Positions 35,140 through 44,362 of a stretch of 64,000 bases of DNA are shown here, piece after piece. Source of the DNA: Flavobacterium gawalongense (GTDB taxonomy: Bacteria > Bacteroidota > Bacteroidia > Flavobacteriales > Flavobacteriaceae). The DNA lies in the NCBI RefSeq assembly GCF_007097265.1, contig NZ_VJZP01000009.1, positions 62,001 through 126,000 on the forward strand, in the 5' to 3' direction. A program made the translations under genes and the position numbers. The notes below the pieces were generated by a model. That model searched no databases and had not been told where the DNA came from. It saw only the letters and a list, made by a program, of their open reading frames with translations. Each line of letters starts with the position of its first letter. Position 1 is the stretch's first letter.

Positions 35140-35683
35140 TAAAGGAGATAAAGTTTCAGTGCTTGATGAAGCCATGAACGGAGTAGTGCTTTCAGTGAAA
35201 GATAACCAAGTTACGATAGAAACAGAGGATGGTTTTACGATGACATTTTTTGTCAATGAATTACTTAAAATAAACGATTCCAGTAACTTAATGGATTCTA
35301 TTAGAAGAATTAATGTAGATGAAATTTCGAAAGAGAAAGAAATCCCAAAACCACGAAGTTTTGTTAAAGAACGCAAAGATAAACATGAGATTTCAGCTCC
35401 GGAGTTCGATTTACACATCGAAAAATTAGTTTCTAATAAGCGCGGAATGTCTAATTATGATATTCTGACCTTGCAAACTGAAACGGCAAAAAGACACATA
35501 GAATTTGCCATTCGCAATCGCATTCCAAAGATTGTTTTTATTCATGGTGTGGGTGAAGGAATCCTAAAAGCAGAGCTGGATTTTTTATTGGGTCGTTATG
35601 ATAATATTGCTTTTCAAGAAGGCAATTATCAAAAATACGGCCAGGGAGCAACAGAAGTTTTTATCAAACAAAATAGTAAGTAA
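35126..35683 (+). CDS. Smr-domain protein (MutS2-like C-terminal domain)
   Basis: The C-terminal ~85 residues form an Smr domain: FDLHIEKLV gives the conserved DLH, and IVFIHGVGEGIL gives HGxGxG, as in the MutS2 nicking or RNA-cleaving module. The N-terminal part (GDKVSVLDEAMNGVVLSV) is a small SH3-like barrel. The frame continues 12 codons upstream from a GTG, but the ATG at 35126 gives the natural start; an ATG two codons later is also possible. Product ~185 aa; it lacks the MutS ATPase. Confidence 0.88.
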   Translation: MKMFNKGDKVSVLDEAMNGVVLSVKDNQVTIETEDGFTMTFFVNELLKINDSSNLMDSIRRINVDEISKEKEIPKPRSFVKERKDKHEISAPEFDLHIEKLVSNKRGMSNYDILTLQTETAKRHIEFAIRNRIPKIVFIHGVGEGILKAELDFLLGRYDNIAFQEGNYQKYGQGATEVFIKQNSK

Positions 35684-35711
35684 GGTCTTTTTTTTTTTAG
35701 TTTGTAATAAC

Positions 35712-35777
35712 AAAAAAAGCGTCCCATTTTAAGCCAATTTTCATTAGAAAATTTTACTTAAAATGGGACGTTTTTTT
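35712..35777. terminator. Bidirectional terminator, long stem
   Basis: The A-rich arm at 35712-35733, ending GCGTCCCATTTTAAG, pairs with 35757-35777 (CTTAAAATGGGACG plus Ts) with a single bulge and a 23-base loop. It lies between the convergent Smr and lipoprotein genes. Confidence 0.85.
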
Positions 35778-35816
35778 GAATATAAAATTAGCCTGATTTT
35801 AGGCTTATAATTGGGT

Positions 35817-36773
35817 TTAAATTGTTGTCAAAAGTTCGCCATAAATATAGCTGTCTCCAAGTTTGAAATCGTTGTTCCCTTTCTTCATAGTAACATTTTT
35901 AAGCACGATAGTATGTTTAAACCCAGTGCCAAAAGTAGTGGTAGTTACTTCAACAATTCCACTCACATTTGATACCCCTGAGACAGCTATCCATTCTTCA
36001 CTTATTGCAGGAGTTGTTGGAAAAGTAGTGTTGCAAAAATAGCTTGATGTAAGCAATCCAGAAAACAATCGATAGGTAAGCTTGTTAGCAGTTGCGCTTA
36101 TAAGTCCGGTTCTTGGAGCATTTAAAGGCGTTGCATCATTAACAATCAAAGCAGGATCAATGTCCAATATGAGTGCTTCACTACTGGTATAATTATAAAT
36201 TTGTTTCGAAGTACTGCATTGTTCTACTGTTTCATCAAATAGAAAAGGCAATGGGGTTGCTGAGGTGACATAATCTCCAAAAGCAAACGTTTCATAAACC
36301 TGAGTACCGCTGCTTTTTGCAAAAGTGATATTTTTGAAAACTATATTATGATTGTATCCGGTAATTTTGGTACTATTATCAGTAGTGTTTGTTGTTTTTA
36401 CAGCAGTAGTAAATATTTGAATTTTACCGTCTGTAGCAGTCCATTGATCCGTTACAATAGGAGTTGCCGGAGGAATAGATTCACAAATGGTTGAAGAGGA
36501 AACCGTTCCGTCATAAAAACGATATACAACCCTATTGGTAGCGCTAATGTCTATTATCGTAGGTGTGTCAGCTAAACTGGGTTCGTTTTTGAAGGAATTT
36601 TCAGGAATTTCGAGAAGCAACGATTCCTTATCTTTCAGTTTATAGATGATATTTTTCGTAGTGCAGCTTTCTGTTGTAGCATCTTCAAAACTAATGGTCT
36701 CTAAAGTCAAATCACCATCATCACAACCGTTTAGCAGCAATGTAAAAACCAATAATCCTAGTAATCGTTTCAT
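35817..36773 (-). CDS. Lipoprotein with two tandem copies of a ~140-aa domain
   Basis: 318 aa from the ATG at 36773, chosen because it starts the signal peptide; the frame extends 17 codons further. Lipobox LNGC (Cys17) is followed by two related units. Each has an FxxxT(T/V)ExC start, then Y.....E.L.L.I, then (V/L)(V/T)YR(F/L)(Y/S)(D/S)G, then C....P.TP.....W.A, then an HNIVFKN or HTIVLKN strand. Each unit has two cysteines at matching places. The repeat shows an internal duplication. The role is unknown; envelope location is expected. Confidence 0.8.
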   Translation of the reverse strand: MKRLLGLLVFTLLLNGCDDGDLTLETISFEDATTESCTTKNIIYKLKDKESLLLEIPENSFKNEPSLADTPTIIDISATNRVVYRFYDGTVSSSTICESIPPATPIVTDQWTATDGKIQIFTTAVKTTNTTDNSTKITGYNHNIVFKNITFAKSSGTQVYETFAFGDYVTSATPLPFLFDETVEQCSTSKQIYNYTSSEALILDIDPALIVNDATPLNAPRTGLISATANKLTYRLFSGLLTSSYFCNTTFPTTPAISEEWIAVSGVSNVSGIVEVTTTTFGTGFKHTIVLKNVTMKKGNNDFKLGDSYIYGELLTTI

Positions 36774-36966
36774 GTTTATAATATTTGAAACAAAAATAGA
36801 ATTTTTAATTTGTTCCAAATACATTCCTATTCAAAATCATCGAATTTAACAGCATATTGGGTTTTTAAATTTCTAATAAAGACCATTAAAGCTTTGTTTA
36901 AATGGAAGACATCGGGAATTTAAAGCGAATAGAAATCATTATCTTTGCCTGAATTTAATACTGAAT

Positions 36967-37887
36967 ATGAGAATTAATAAATATTATTTAGCCGCTTTTT
37001 CTGCCTTTTTTATCTGGGGGTTTTTCAGTTTAGCATTAAAACCGTTACATAATTACCCGTCTTTAGACATTTTATTTTACCGCGTTTTTTTTAGTGTTGT
37101 CGTGATGGTGCTTATTAATGTTGCTTTCCGACGAAAAGTAATGCAGCAAAACTGGAATCATTTTAAAAATATGACTACAAAAAAGCGAAAAAATGTTGTT
37201 GTTTTGACTTTGGGAGGTGGGCTGTTTCTATCCTCTAATTGGTTCGTTTTTATTTATGTGATGAATCATGTTAGTGTAAAAGCGGCATCATTAGCCTATT
37301 TAATCTGTCCGATTCTAACCACTGTTTTTGCTTTTTTTATGCTGAAGGAAAAACTGAGTAAATGGCAATGGATTGCAGTAACGATAAGTGTTTTTAGTTG
37401 CATTTTATTATCATTCAATCATTTTGAGGATATTTTTTATAGTCTTATTACAGCGGCTACTTATGCTTTGTATTTAGTCAGTCAGCGAAAAAATAGTGAA
37501 CTGGATAAATTCCTGGTTCTGACCATACAATTACTGTTTGCCGCAATAATTCTTCTGCCGTTTTATCCAAATTATAGTGGAGCAATTCCTACTGAGCCTT
37601 TGTTTTATGGCTGTCTGTTAGTTATTGTTGTTTTTTTTACTATTATTCCCTTGTTTTTAAACTTGTACGCCCTAAATGGAATTAATTCGTCAGCGGTTGG
37701 GATTATGATCTATATTAATCCAATTATTGGTTTTTTACTGGCCATATTTTATTACAATGAACAAGCAACTTACCTTCAATTATTTTCGTATTTCCTGATT
37801 TTGGTCTCGATAGCTGTTTTTAATGAGAAACTGATCTTTCCCAGAAAATTGAAAGCGGTATCATCAAAAATGGAAGGCTTAAAATAA
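36967..37887 (+). CDS. rarD: EamA-family transporter, RarD-like
   Basis: 306 aa with about ten hydrophobic helices in two EamA halves. It begins like RarD (AFFIWGFFSLALKPLHNYP, EILFYRVFFS-type segment) and has SNWFVFIYVMNHVSVKAASLAYLICP. The substrate is undefined. A TATCTTTG box at 36940-36947 fits a promoter 19 bases upstream. The cysteine desulfurase gene starts 17 bases after its stop. Confidence 0.85.
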   Translation: MRINKYYLAAFSAFFIWGFFSLALKPLHNYPSLDILFYRVFFSVVVMVLINVAFRRKVMQQNWNHFKNMTTKKRKNVVVLTLGGGLFLSSNWFVFIYVMNHVSVKAASLAYLICPILTTVFAFFMLKEKLSKWQWIAVTISVFSCILLSFNHFEDIFYSLITAATYALYLVSQRKNSELDKFLVLTIQLLFAAIILLPFYPNYSGAIPTEPLFYGCLLVIVVFFTIIPLFLNLYALNGINSSAVGIMIYINPIIGFLLAIFYYNEQATYLQLFSYFLILVSIAVFNEKLIFPRKLKAVSSKMEGLK

Positions 37888-37904
37888 TTTATAATTTTCA
37901 AAAA

Positions 37905-39029
37905 ATGAAAAAAGTATATCTCGATAATGCTTCTACAACTGCTATTCGTGCTGAAGTGATCCAGGAAATGACCAAAGTAATGACGGAAGATTATGGAAAT
38001 CCATCGTCAACGCATAGTTTTGGACGTAATGCCAAAAGTATATTGGAGCTTTCCAGAAAGTCAATCGCGAAACATTTGAATGGGACTGCGCAAGAAATAA
38101 TTTTCACCTCCTGCGGTACCGAAGCCAATAATTGGATTCTTCGTTCTGCCGTTAAAGATTTGAAAGTAAAACGAATCATTACCAGTAAAATCGAGCATCA
38201 TGCCGTGTTGTATACGGTTTTAGTTTTGGAAAAAGAATACGGTATTCAGGTGGATTATGTGGCTGTTAAACCAAATGGGGAAATTGATATCACTGATTTA
38301 GTGGAATTACTTTCGCAGGAAAAGAAAACATTGGTAAGCTTGATGCATGTGAATAACGAAACAGGAATTGTTTTGGATTTGGAGAGAACAGGGATTATTT
38401 GTCAAGAAAACAATGCTTTGTTTCATTCCGATACCGTGCAGTCTATTGGAAAAACAGCAATTGATTTACAAACAGTACCCGTTAATTTTATTGTAGCAAG
38501 TGCTCATAAATTTCATGGTCCAAAAGGCGTTGGTTTTGCTTTTATTCGAAAAAATTCCGGTTTGCAACCTCTGTTTTTCGGTGGTGAACAGGAAAAAGGA
38601 TTGCGGGCAGGAACTGAGGCGTTGCACCAAATCGCTGGAATGGCTAAGGCTTTGGAACTTTCGTATGGTAATTTGGAAACAGAACGAAATCATATTTCGG
38701 AGTTGAAAAACTACTTGATAGACCAACTTGAAATTGAATTTCCAGCTTTTGTAATCAACGGAAGCCCCGATGGATTTTACAATATATTGAATGTTTTATT
38801 GCCTTTTTCAGAAGATAAAACAGCCATGATTTTATTCCATTTAGATATGAAAGGAATTGCAGTTTCCCGCGGAAGCGCTTGTCAAAGCGGAAGCATAAAA
38901 CCCTCGCATGTATTAGCGGAAATGCTTTCTAATGAAGATTTGAAAAAACCAAGTTTGCGCATTTCTTTAAGTCATTATAACTCAAAAGAGGACATTGATT
39001 TACTCATTGCAGCATTAAAAAGTATTTAG
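37905..39029 (+). CDS. Cysteine desulfurase (NifS/IscS class V aminotransferase)
   Basis: A PLP enzyme that removes sulfur from cysteine for Fe-S cluster or thiolation pathways. Visible: DNASTTAIRAEV at the N-terminus, HAVLYTV with the PLP-stacking His, ASAHKFHGPKG with the PLP lysine (~residue 204), and the catalytic Cys in SRGSACQSGS (~328). 374 aa, normal length. It sits in a probable operon with the transporter. No scaffold gene (iscU, sufE) is adjacent, so IscS versus NifS cannot be assigned. Confidence 0.92.
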   Translation: MKKVYLDNASTTAIRAEVIQEMTKVMTEDYGNPSSTHSFGRNAKSILELSRKSIAKHLNGTAQEIIFTSCGTEANNWILRSAVKDLKVKRIITSKIEHHAVLYTVLVLEKEYGIQVDYVAVKPNGEIDITDLVELLSQEKKTLVSLMHVNNETGIVLDLERTGIICQENNALFHSDTVQSIGKTAIDLQTVPVNFIVASAHKFHGPKGVGFAFIRKNSGLQPLFFGGEQEKGLRAGTEALHQIAGMAKALELSYGNLETERNHISELKNYLIDQLEIEFPAFVINGSPDGFYNILNVLLPFSEDKTAMILFHLDMKGIAVSRGSACQSGSIKPSHVLAEMLSNEDLKKPSLRISLSHYNSKEDIDLLIAALKSI

Positions 39030-39047
39030 AAAGAACAAATAATCAAA

Positions 39048-39193
39048 ATGAGTGATAATTTCAAAAGACAGATGGGTTACCTCTTGGAAGTGTTATTGGA
39101 GCGATTGCAGGATGGTTTTTACATCACGAACAATTGCGTCACAATGCCGAAAGACAAATTCGTAAAACCAGGATTCATATTCTAAGAAAGTAA
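39048..39193 (+). pseudogene. Possible frameshifted small gene (glycine-rich membrane/YtxH-like)
   Basis: An ATG at 39048 opens a short frame of 45 codons ending at 39185. The more protein-like sequence is in the next frame, open to the TAA at 39191-39193: GLPLGSVIGAIAGWFLHHEQ, then a basic tail. Joining the first eight codons to that frame by one shift near 39071 would give a ~47-aa glycine-helix protein. Either a recent frameshift or a chance ORF. Confidence 0.35.
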
Positions 39194-39292
39194 AAATGGA
39201 ACATTGGCTTGACAAATAAATCTTAAACATTAATTATCTATTTTAGGTTTCAAAAAACACAATAAAATAGTTTTTATCTAAGGTTTTAAAGG

Positions 39293-41515
39293 TTAGTTTT
39301 CGGAATATTTTTCCATAATTAATCTCGCTTTGAAATAGCATAAGGTAGATTCTGCACCTTGATTAATGTTGATGTGTTTGTCTTCCAATCCGTCATAAGA
39401 TGCACCATTTTCAGGATTATACATGATTTGTTTCAGATGATTGTTCCCTAAAAACCAGATGAAAGCCAGTTTTAGCTGGTCTTTGTACTTTTTATTTTTG
39501 GTTACTTCATAAAACAAATCCAATGCAATAATGGTAGTGGCTACTTCGATAGGCTGTTCTCCATAGAAGACCCTTTCATTTTCTTTCTTGAACCAACCTC
39601 TGTTTGAGATTACTTTTAATTGTCCTTTCATAAAATAATGAGAAAGGAGAAAATCAAATGTGATTACCGCAATTTTTTTATACTTAGGATTTTTTGTAAC
39701 TAAATAACTGTACATCATAGCTTCTGGCAAAACGTTATTCGCATAAGTCATATAATCTTCATACCAACACCAGTTTTCTGCTGAATTGATGTGATAATGA
39801 TGCAAAAGTTCATCAGCAAATTTTTCTATATTCTGCCTTATACCCTCTTCTTTATAAGCTGAATAATAATGGTACAGTCCTTTCAAAGCATAGGCTATGG
39901 CTCTTGGGGATTTAATGTCGTCAATTCTTTTTATTGCTTTATCCCAACATTTTTCTGCCCGTAAAATCATTTCTGCAGGTAAGGATTCTCTATGTGCAAT
40001 TACGGTTCCTAAACTCCATAAGGCTCTCCCGTTTGCATCTTCAAGATTTACTTCTTCATTTTGTTTTGTTAATTGATTGTCAAAACCTTTGTAGTTATCA
40101 AACCATCCATTATTTTGCTGAATACCTTCTATAAAATTCAAATAAGTATTGGCTAATTTTAAGGTATTTATGTTTGGAAAAGCTTTGTTATACAGCACCA
40201 TATTGATCAACGCTCTTGCATTGTCGTCTAATGTGTATCCTGATTCTGGATCTGGCTGACTAAATTTTGAAAATTGAAGTATTCCAAAATCAGTGGTTAG
40301 TTTCTTAATATGATCCAATTTTATCGGTGGAAAATTGAATCTTAAATCGTCTTCTCTATTGGTTAATTGGTCAAATAGGAGTCGGTATTGAATAGCAATA
40401 TTTTCCCAGTTTGTGGCATGTGACAAAGAAAACGCGTTTTTTTCCATGGTTATCCGATCTTCTTTATTTTCGATTAGATATAATATTGCTTTTTCAAATT
40501 CTGCCGGATTATCAAAATTTTTCAAGAGTAATCCGTTTCCATCCACAAGGGCTTCAACAGCGTGCGGTATCGGAGTAGAAATAACCGCACAACCACAACT
40601 CATGGCATAGGCAAAGGTGCCACTCACAGCTTGATTGGGATCTTTGGAAGAAAATAAATAGATATCAGATAAAGTTAAATATTCCAATAATTGTGGCAAT
40701 TGAAGGTATTCGTTGACAAAAATGACATTGTTTTCGAGATGAAGTTCTTTCACAATATCAATAAGGCTATCTCGATATTTTTCCCCTTCATGATGAATTA
40801 TTTCAGGATGTGTTTTTCCAATTACTAAATAAATAACTTCAGAATGTTTTTTAACAATTTCCGGTAAAGCACGCAATACGGTTTCTATGCCTTTATTTTT
40901 ACTGATTAAACCAAATGTTGACATCACTAATTTATCGGAGAAATCGTATTTTTCTTTTAATTTATCCTTCTGTTCCCAGAGTACACTATGATTGCCGTGA
41001 GGAATTACTATTGTTTTCGTCTTATGAACATTGTAATCATTAGTCAAAATAGCCTGAGAGTTTTTGGTGAGCACAACGATACGATCTGATAAATCAGCAA
41101 TGGCATATACAATTTTTTTTCTCTTCTCATCCGGATTTGGTAGTACTGTATGAAAAACAGTAACAATTGGTTTGTTTAGCGCTAATATAAAGGAGAGGAT
41201 ATAATCGCCATATTCTCCTCTAAAAAGGCCAAACTCATGTTGAATACAAACCAATGCGATATCATTTCGTTCATTTATTTTTTCGGCAATCATCCGATAA
41301 TGTTCCAATGAGTCAACAGGTAAAATATAGGTTACTTCATCATTATATTCAAATTGTTGCTCACTATTTTGCAAAGCACACACTTCAACGGGAAGCGTGT
41401 CTCCAAAAACAATCCTCACTGCATTGGCAATATCATTTGAAAAAGTCGCCAATCCACATTCTCTTGGCGGATAAGAACTTACAATTAGCATTTTTATTCC
41501 TTTTTCAAATTTCAT
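39293..41515 (-). CDS. GT4-type glycosyltransferase with C-terminal alpha-helical domain, 740 aa
   Basis: The N-terminal ~390 residues are GT-B glycosyltransferase: SSYPPRECGLATFSNDI at the start, the sugar-nucleotide region with HGNHSVLW and STFGLISKNKG, and the EX7E-like VSGTFAYAMSCGCAVISTP block. The C-terminal ~350 residues are helix-rich (DDNARALINMVLYNKAF, WCWYEDYMTYANNVLPEAM) and resemble an alpha/alpha barrel as in glycoside-processing enzymes. This fused architecture occurs together with GH130 enzymes, as here. The GH130 gene ends 12 bases upstream, so the two are co-transcribed. The sugar specificity is unknown; mannose is suggested by the partner. Confidence 0.85.
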   Translation of the reverse strand: MKFEKGIKMLIVSSYPPRECGLATFSNDIANAVRIVFGDTLPVEVCALQNSEQQFEYNDEVTYILPVDSLEHYRMIAEKINERNDIALVCIQHEFGLFRGEYGDYILSFILALNKPIVTVFHTVLPNPDEKRKKIVYAIADLSDRIVVLTKNSQAILTNDYNVHKTKTIVIPHGNHSVLWEQKDKLKEKYDFSDKLVMSTFGLISKNKGIETVLRALPEIVKKHSEVIYLVIGKTHPEIIHHEGEKYRDSLIDIVKELHLENNVIFVNEYLQLPQLLEYLTLSDIYLFSSKDPNQAVSGTFAYAMSCGCAVISTPIPHAVEALVDGNGLLLKNFDNPAEFEKAILYLIENKEDRITMEKNAFSLSHATNWENIAIQYRLLFDQLTNREDDLRFNFPPIKLDHIKKLTTDFGILQFSKFSQPDPESGYTLDDNARALINMVLYNKAFPNINTLKLANTYLNFIEGIQQNNGWFDNYKGFDNQLTKQNEEVNLEDANGRALWSLGTVIAHRESLPAEMILRAEKCWDKAIKRIDDIKSPRAIAYALKGLYHYYSAYKEEGIRQNIEKFADELLHHYHINSAENWCWYEDYMTYANNVLPEAMMYSYLVTKNPKYKKIAVITFDFLLSHYFMKGQLKVISNRGWFKKENERVFYGEQPIEVATTIIALDLFYEVTKNKKYKDQLKLAFIWFLGNNHLKQIMYNPENGASYDGLEDKHININQGAESTLCYFKARLIMEKYSEN

Positions 41516-41527
41516 GACGCTTCTTCT

Positions 41528-42565
41528 TTAGGGTTGTTTTCTCAATTCAAGAAGCAATTCGTTGAGGTCTAATTTTGCAACAGCAATATGTTTATCTGCC
41601 ACACCGTAATAGATATAAAGATCATTTCCAAATAAAGCGTGACCAGTTGGGAACACAATGTTGCTTACTTCTCCTTCTATTTCCCATTGTTTGGTAGGAG
41701 AGAAAAGAGGATAGGGCAATCTTGCTATTTCAATTTCCGGTTTGTCTAATTGCAATAAAGCCGCCTTGGCGTGATATATTTTTCCTGTTGTTGTTTCTTG
41801 TACACCATGATAAATTAATAGCCAGCCAAATTCAGTTTCAATAGGCGAGCCACCGGCTCCAATGTAGTTTACCTCAAATATATCCTTAGGATCAAGGACA
41901 ATGTGATTGACAAGATTTTTAAGATACTCTTCCCAAAAGGATTCAGTTAAATCTTTCCAGTCATCAAATTGAACAATCTGAATTCCGGGCCAGATGCGAT
42001 GCAGCATAACAAATTTTCCATTTATTTTTCTAGGAAATAATACCACATCTTTATCCCTAAGCAGTCGAAACTCATCATCTACCAATCCTATTTGCGCAAA
42101 AAGATTATAATATTGATGGTATTTTGGATTTAATTTGGCCTCACTACAACAATTCACAAAATTTTCATACTCTTGGTAATTTACATGTGGAGTTATTATT
42201 CCGTGTTTTTCAAAAAGGATTAAATCTTTTGAAGTGGCAAGTGCTCCCATCGCATTGATGCCATCATATGCTGTATAAGTAATGTAATAGGTGTCTTCAA
42301 TTTTTACAATTCGTGCATCTTCCACACCATGTTTTTCGTAATCAAAATCACGACTAATTAATGGTTGCTCTTTTCTCTCAATTATCTTAAGCGGTCCCTC
42401 CGTTTTTGCATAGCCAATGGTGGAATAATTTCCATGCTGCACCGCTCTGTATAAAATATGTATCGTATTGTCTTCCTGATAAATCCCGGGATTAAATACA
42501 CCATTATTTTCAAATTCTTTGTCGGTGGGGCTTAAAATTATTCCAAGTTTTTCTATTGTAACCAT
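41528..42565 (-). CDS. Glycoside hydrolase family 130 (mannoside phosphorylase-like)
   Basis: A 345-aa five-bladed beta-propeller. Conserved GH130 blocks are visible: FNPGIYQEDNTIHILYRAV, GVEDARIVKIEDTYYITYTAY (the E-D-x-R block near the catalytic Asp) and GAGGSPIETEFGWLLIYHGV. Characterised members phosphorolyse or hydrolyse beta-mannosides. No signal peptide, so it is cytoplasmic. It lies between the Mla transport genes and the GT4 gene in one transcription direction. Confidence 0.88.
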   Translation of the reverse strand: MVTIEKLGIILSPTDKEFENNGVFNPGIYQEDNTIHILYRAVQHGNYSTIGYAKTEGPLKIIERKEQPLISRDFDYEKHGVEDARIVKIEDTYYITYTAYDGINAMGALATSKDLILFEKHGIITPHVNYQEYENFVNCCSEAKLNPKYHQYYNLFAQIGLVDDEFRLLRDKDVVLFPRKINGKFVMLHRIWPGIQIVQFDDWKDLTESFWEEYLKNLVNHIVLDPKDIFEVNYIGAGGSPIETEFGWLLIYHGVQETTTGKIYHAKAALLQLDKPEIEIARLPYPLFSPTKQWEIEGEVSNIVFPTGHALFGNDLYIYYGVADKHIAVAKLDLNELLLELRKQP

Positions 42566-42617
42566 GATTTGATGTTCTTTTATGTATTTCTAATGCAACA
42601 ATGTTAATCTCATAAAT

Positions 42618-43595
42618 CTATTTTTTCTGCTCTTTCAATTTTGCTTTTTCCTGTTTTCTAAAATAACCTCGAAATAAGAAATTGTGTTTCAAAGCTTCCA
42701 TATTTTCATTTAGACGAAAACTGGCTTCATTAATGTTAGTCATCGTAGAATCTATTTTCCGTACTAATTCAGGGTCATTTGAAAGGTAATTTATAGCGCC
42801 TTTTCCGTCTTTAATATTTGTAATTGTCGAGTTGAGATTGGTTACAACTTCGTCAATTTTATAACTTGATTCATCTAAATTTTGAACAATTGTTTTCATA
42901 TTATTGGCTACGGCCGTATCTTTCAAAACACCTATTACATTGTCTTTATTATCCAATGAAGAAATGATTCGGTTTAATTTTGTAACAGATTCCGAGGTTC
43001 CTTTTCCTGCAATTTTTAAATAATGTACGGTTTCTTTCAGGTCTTTTGCTAAAATAGAATCTTTAATCAATAAACCCACAGTCCCTTTTCCATCAGTGAT
43101 TTCCTTTGTGATTTTAAGTAAATCAGCGGTAAGAAGCGATGCGTTTTTATTGGTCACCCCAAGCGTATTAAGCATCTCATCCGTACGAACGCGATTTAAG
43201 GATTTAATCTCATCTCCGGGGTTAACGGGCGGAAATTTGCCTTTCCCCGGAAGAATGTTTATAATCATGTTTCCCACCAGACCATCGGAACCTATAATGG
43301 CAACTGCATCTTTTTTGATATAGGAAAAAATGTTTTTTTCAATAAGCATATCCACTCGAATGATCGTGTCACTAACCATTTCGATTCCTTCAACGGTTCC
43401 TACGTTTATCCCTGAGTAGCGCACATTATTGCCTATTTGTAAGCCATTCACGTTATTGAAAATAGCTTTTAAGTGGTAGGTTTTTCCAAACATTTGTTGC
43501 TTATCGCCAATGAAATAAACGGCTAGTATAAAAATTATTAACCCGATTATTACAAAAAGCCCAAGGCGTATTTTTTGTGATGTCGTTTTTTCCAT
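42618..43595 (-). CDS. MlaD/MCE domain phospholipid-transport protein
   Basis: 325 aa: an N-terminal membrane anchor (LGLFVIIGLIIFILAVYFI), one MCE domain (about 40-125, FNNVNGLQIGNNVRYSGINVG), then a ~190-aa alpha-helical coiled tail (DESSYKIDEVVTNLNS repeats). It should form a hexameric periplasmic ring that passes lipids between membranes. It follows mlaF by 8 bases. Longer than E. coli MlaD because of the helical tail. Confidence 0.9.
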   Translation of the reverse strand: MEKTTSQKIRLGLFVIIGLIIFILAVYFIGDKQQMFGKTYHLKAIFNNVNGLQIGNNVRYSGINVGTVEGIEMVSDTIIRVDMLIEKNIFSYIKKDAVAIIGSDGLVGNMIINILPGKGKFPPVNPGDEIKSLNRVRTDEMLNTLGVTNKNASLLTADLLKITKEITDGKGTVGLLIKDSILAKDLKETVHYLKIAGKGTSESVTKLNRIISSLDNKDNVIGVLKDTAVANNMKTIVQNLDESSYKIDEVVTNLNSTITNIKDGKGAINYLSNDPELVRKIDSTMTNINEASFRLNENMEALKHNFLFRGYFRKQEKAKLKEQKK

Positions 43596-43603
43596 TTTTA
43601 TTC

Positions 43604-44356
43604 TTATTTAAAAAATGCTTGTACTTTAGGATCAGTTGAGATTGATAATTCCTCAAAAGTGCCTTCGATATAATTGATACCATCGACCAATAAAATCATT
43701 CTGTTCGAAATCACTCTGGCGCAATCCACATCATGTGTGATGATAATTGCCGAAGTGTTGTATTTTTTCTGGATGGACATCATTAATAGCAAAATTTCTT
43801 TTGCAGTGATGGGGTCTAACCCAGTAGTTGGTTCGTCATAAAGAATAATTTTAGGTTGGAGAATTAAAGTTCTTGCCAAAGCAATCCTACGTTTCATTCC
43901 CCCCGAAAGTTCTTCGGGCATTAAATTTATAGTATGAGCCAAACCTACATTTTCCAATGCTTCCATAACCAATGGAGTAGTGTCTTTTATTTTTCCGAAT
44001 TTTTTTTTATGACGTCTTAATGGGAATTCCAGATTTTCTCTGACTGTCATGGAATCATAAAGTGCGCTTCCTTGAAAAAGAAATCCAACTTCTGTCCGAA
44101 GCTCGTCTAATTCTTCGTGGTCGAGTTCACTAATATCTTTTTCCATCACTACGATAGAACCACTGTCATGCTCTTCCAATCCAATTAGGCATTTAATCAT
44201 TACGGATTTACCGGAACCTGATTTTCCCATGATAACCAGATTTTCACCTTCATACAAAACCATATTAAAACCATCCAAAACATGATTATCACCATAGCTT
44301 TTTTTTAAGTCTTTGATTTCTATAATAGGTTTTTGATTTTGTATTGGAGTACTCAT
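43604..44356 (-). CDS. Mla-type ABC transporter ATP-binding protein
   Basis: 250-aa ABC ATPase: Walker A GKSGSGKSV (~residue 40), signature ELSGGMKRRIALAR (the MKRR form is typical of MlaF), Walker B ILYDEPTTGLDP and H-loop IIITHD. It powers the MlaE/MlaD lipid transporter on the inner membrane. It is 6 bases after mlaE and 8 bases before mlaD. Confidence 0.92.
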   Translation of the reverse strand: MSTPIQNQKPIIEIKDLKKSYGDNHVLDGFNMVLYEGENLVIMGKSGSGKSVMIKCLIGLEEHDSGSIVVMEKDISELDHEELDELRTEVGFLFQGSALYDSMTVRENLEFPLRRHKKKFGKIKDTTPLVMEALENVGLAHTINLMPEELSGGMKRRIALARTLILQPKIILYDEPTTGLDPITAKEILLLMMSIQKKYNTSAIIITHDVDCARVISNRMILLVDGINYIEGTFEELSISTDPKVQAFFK

Positions 44357-44362
44357 AATCAG

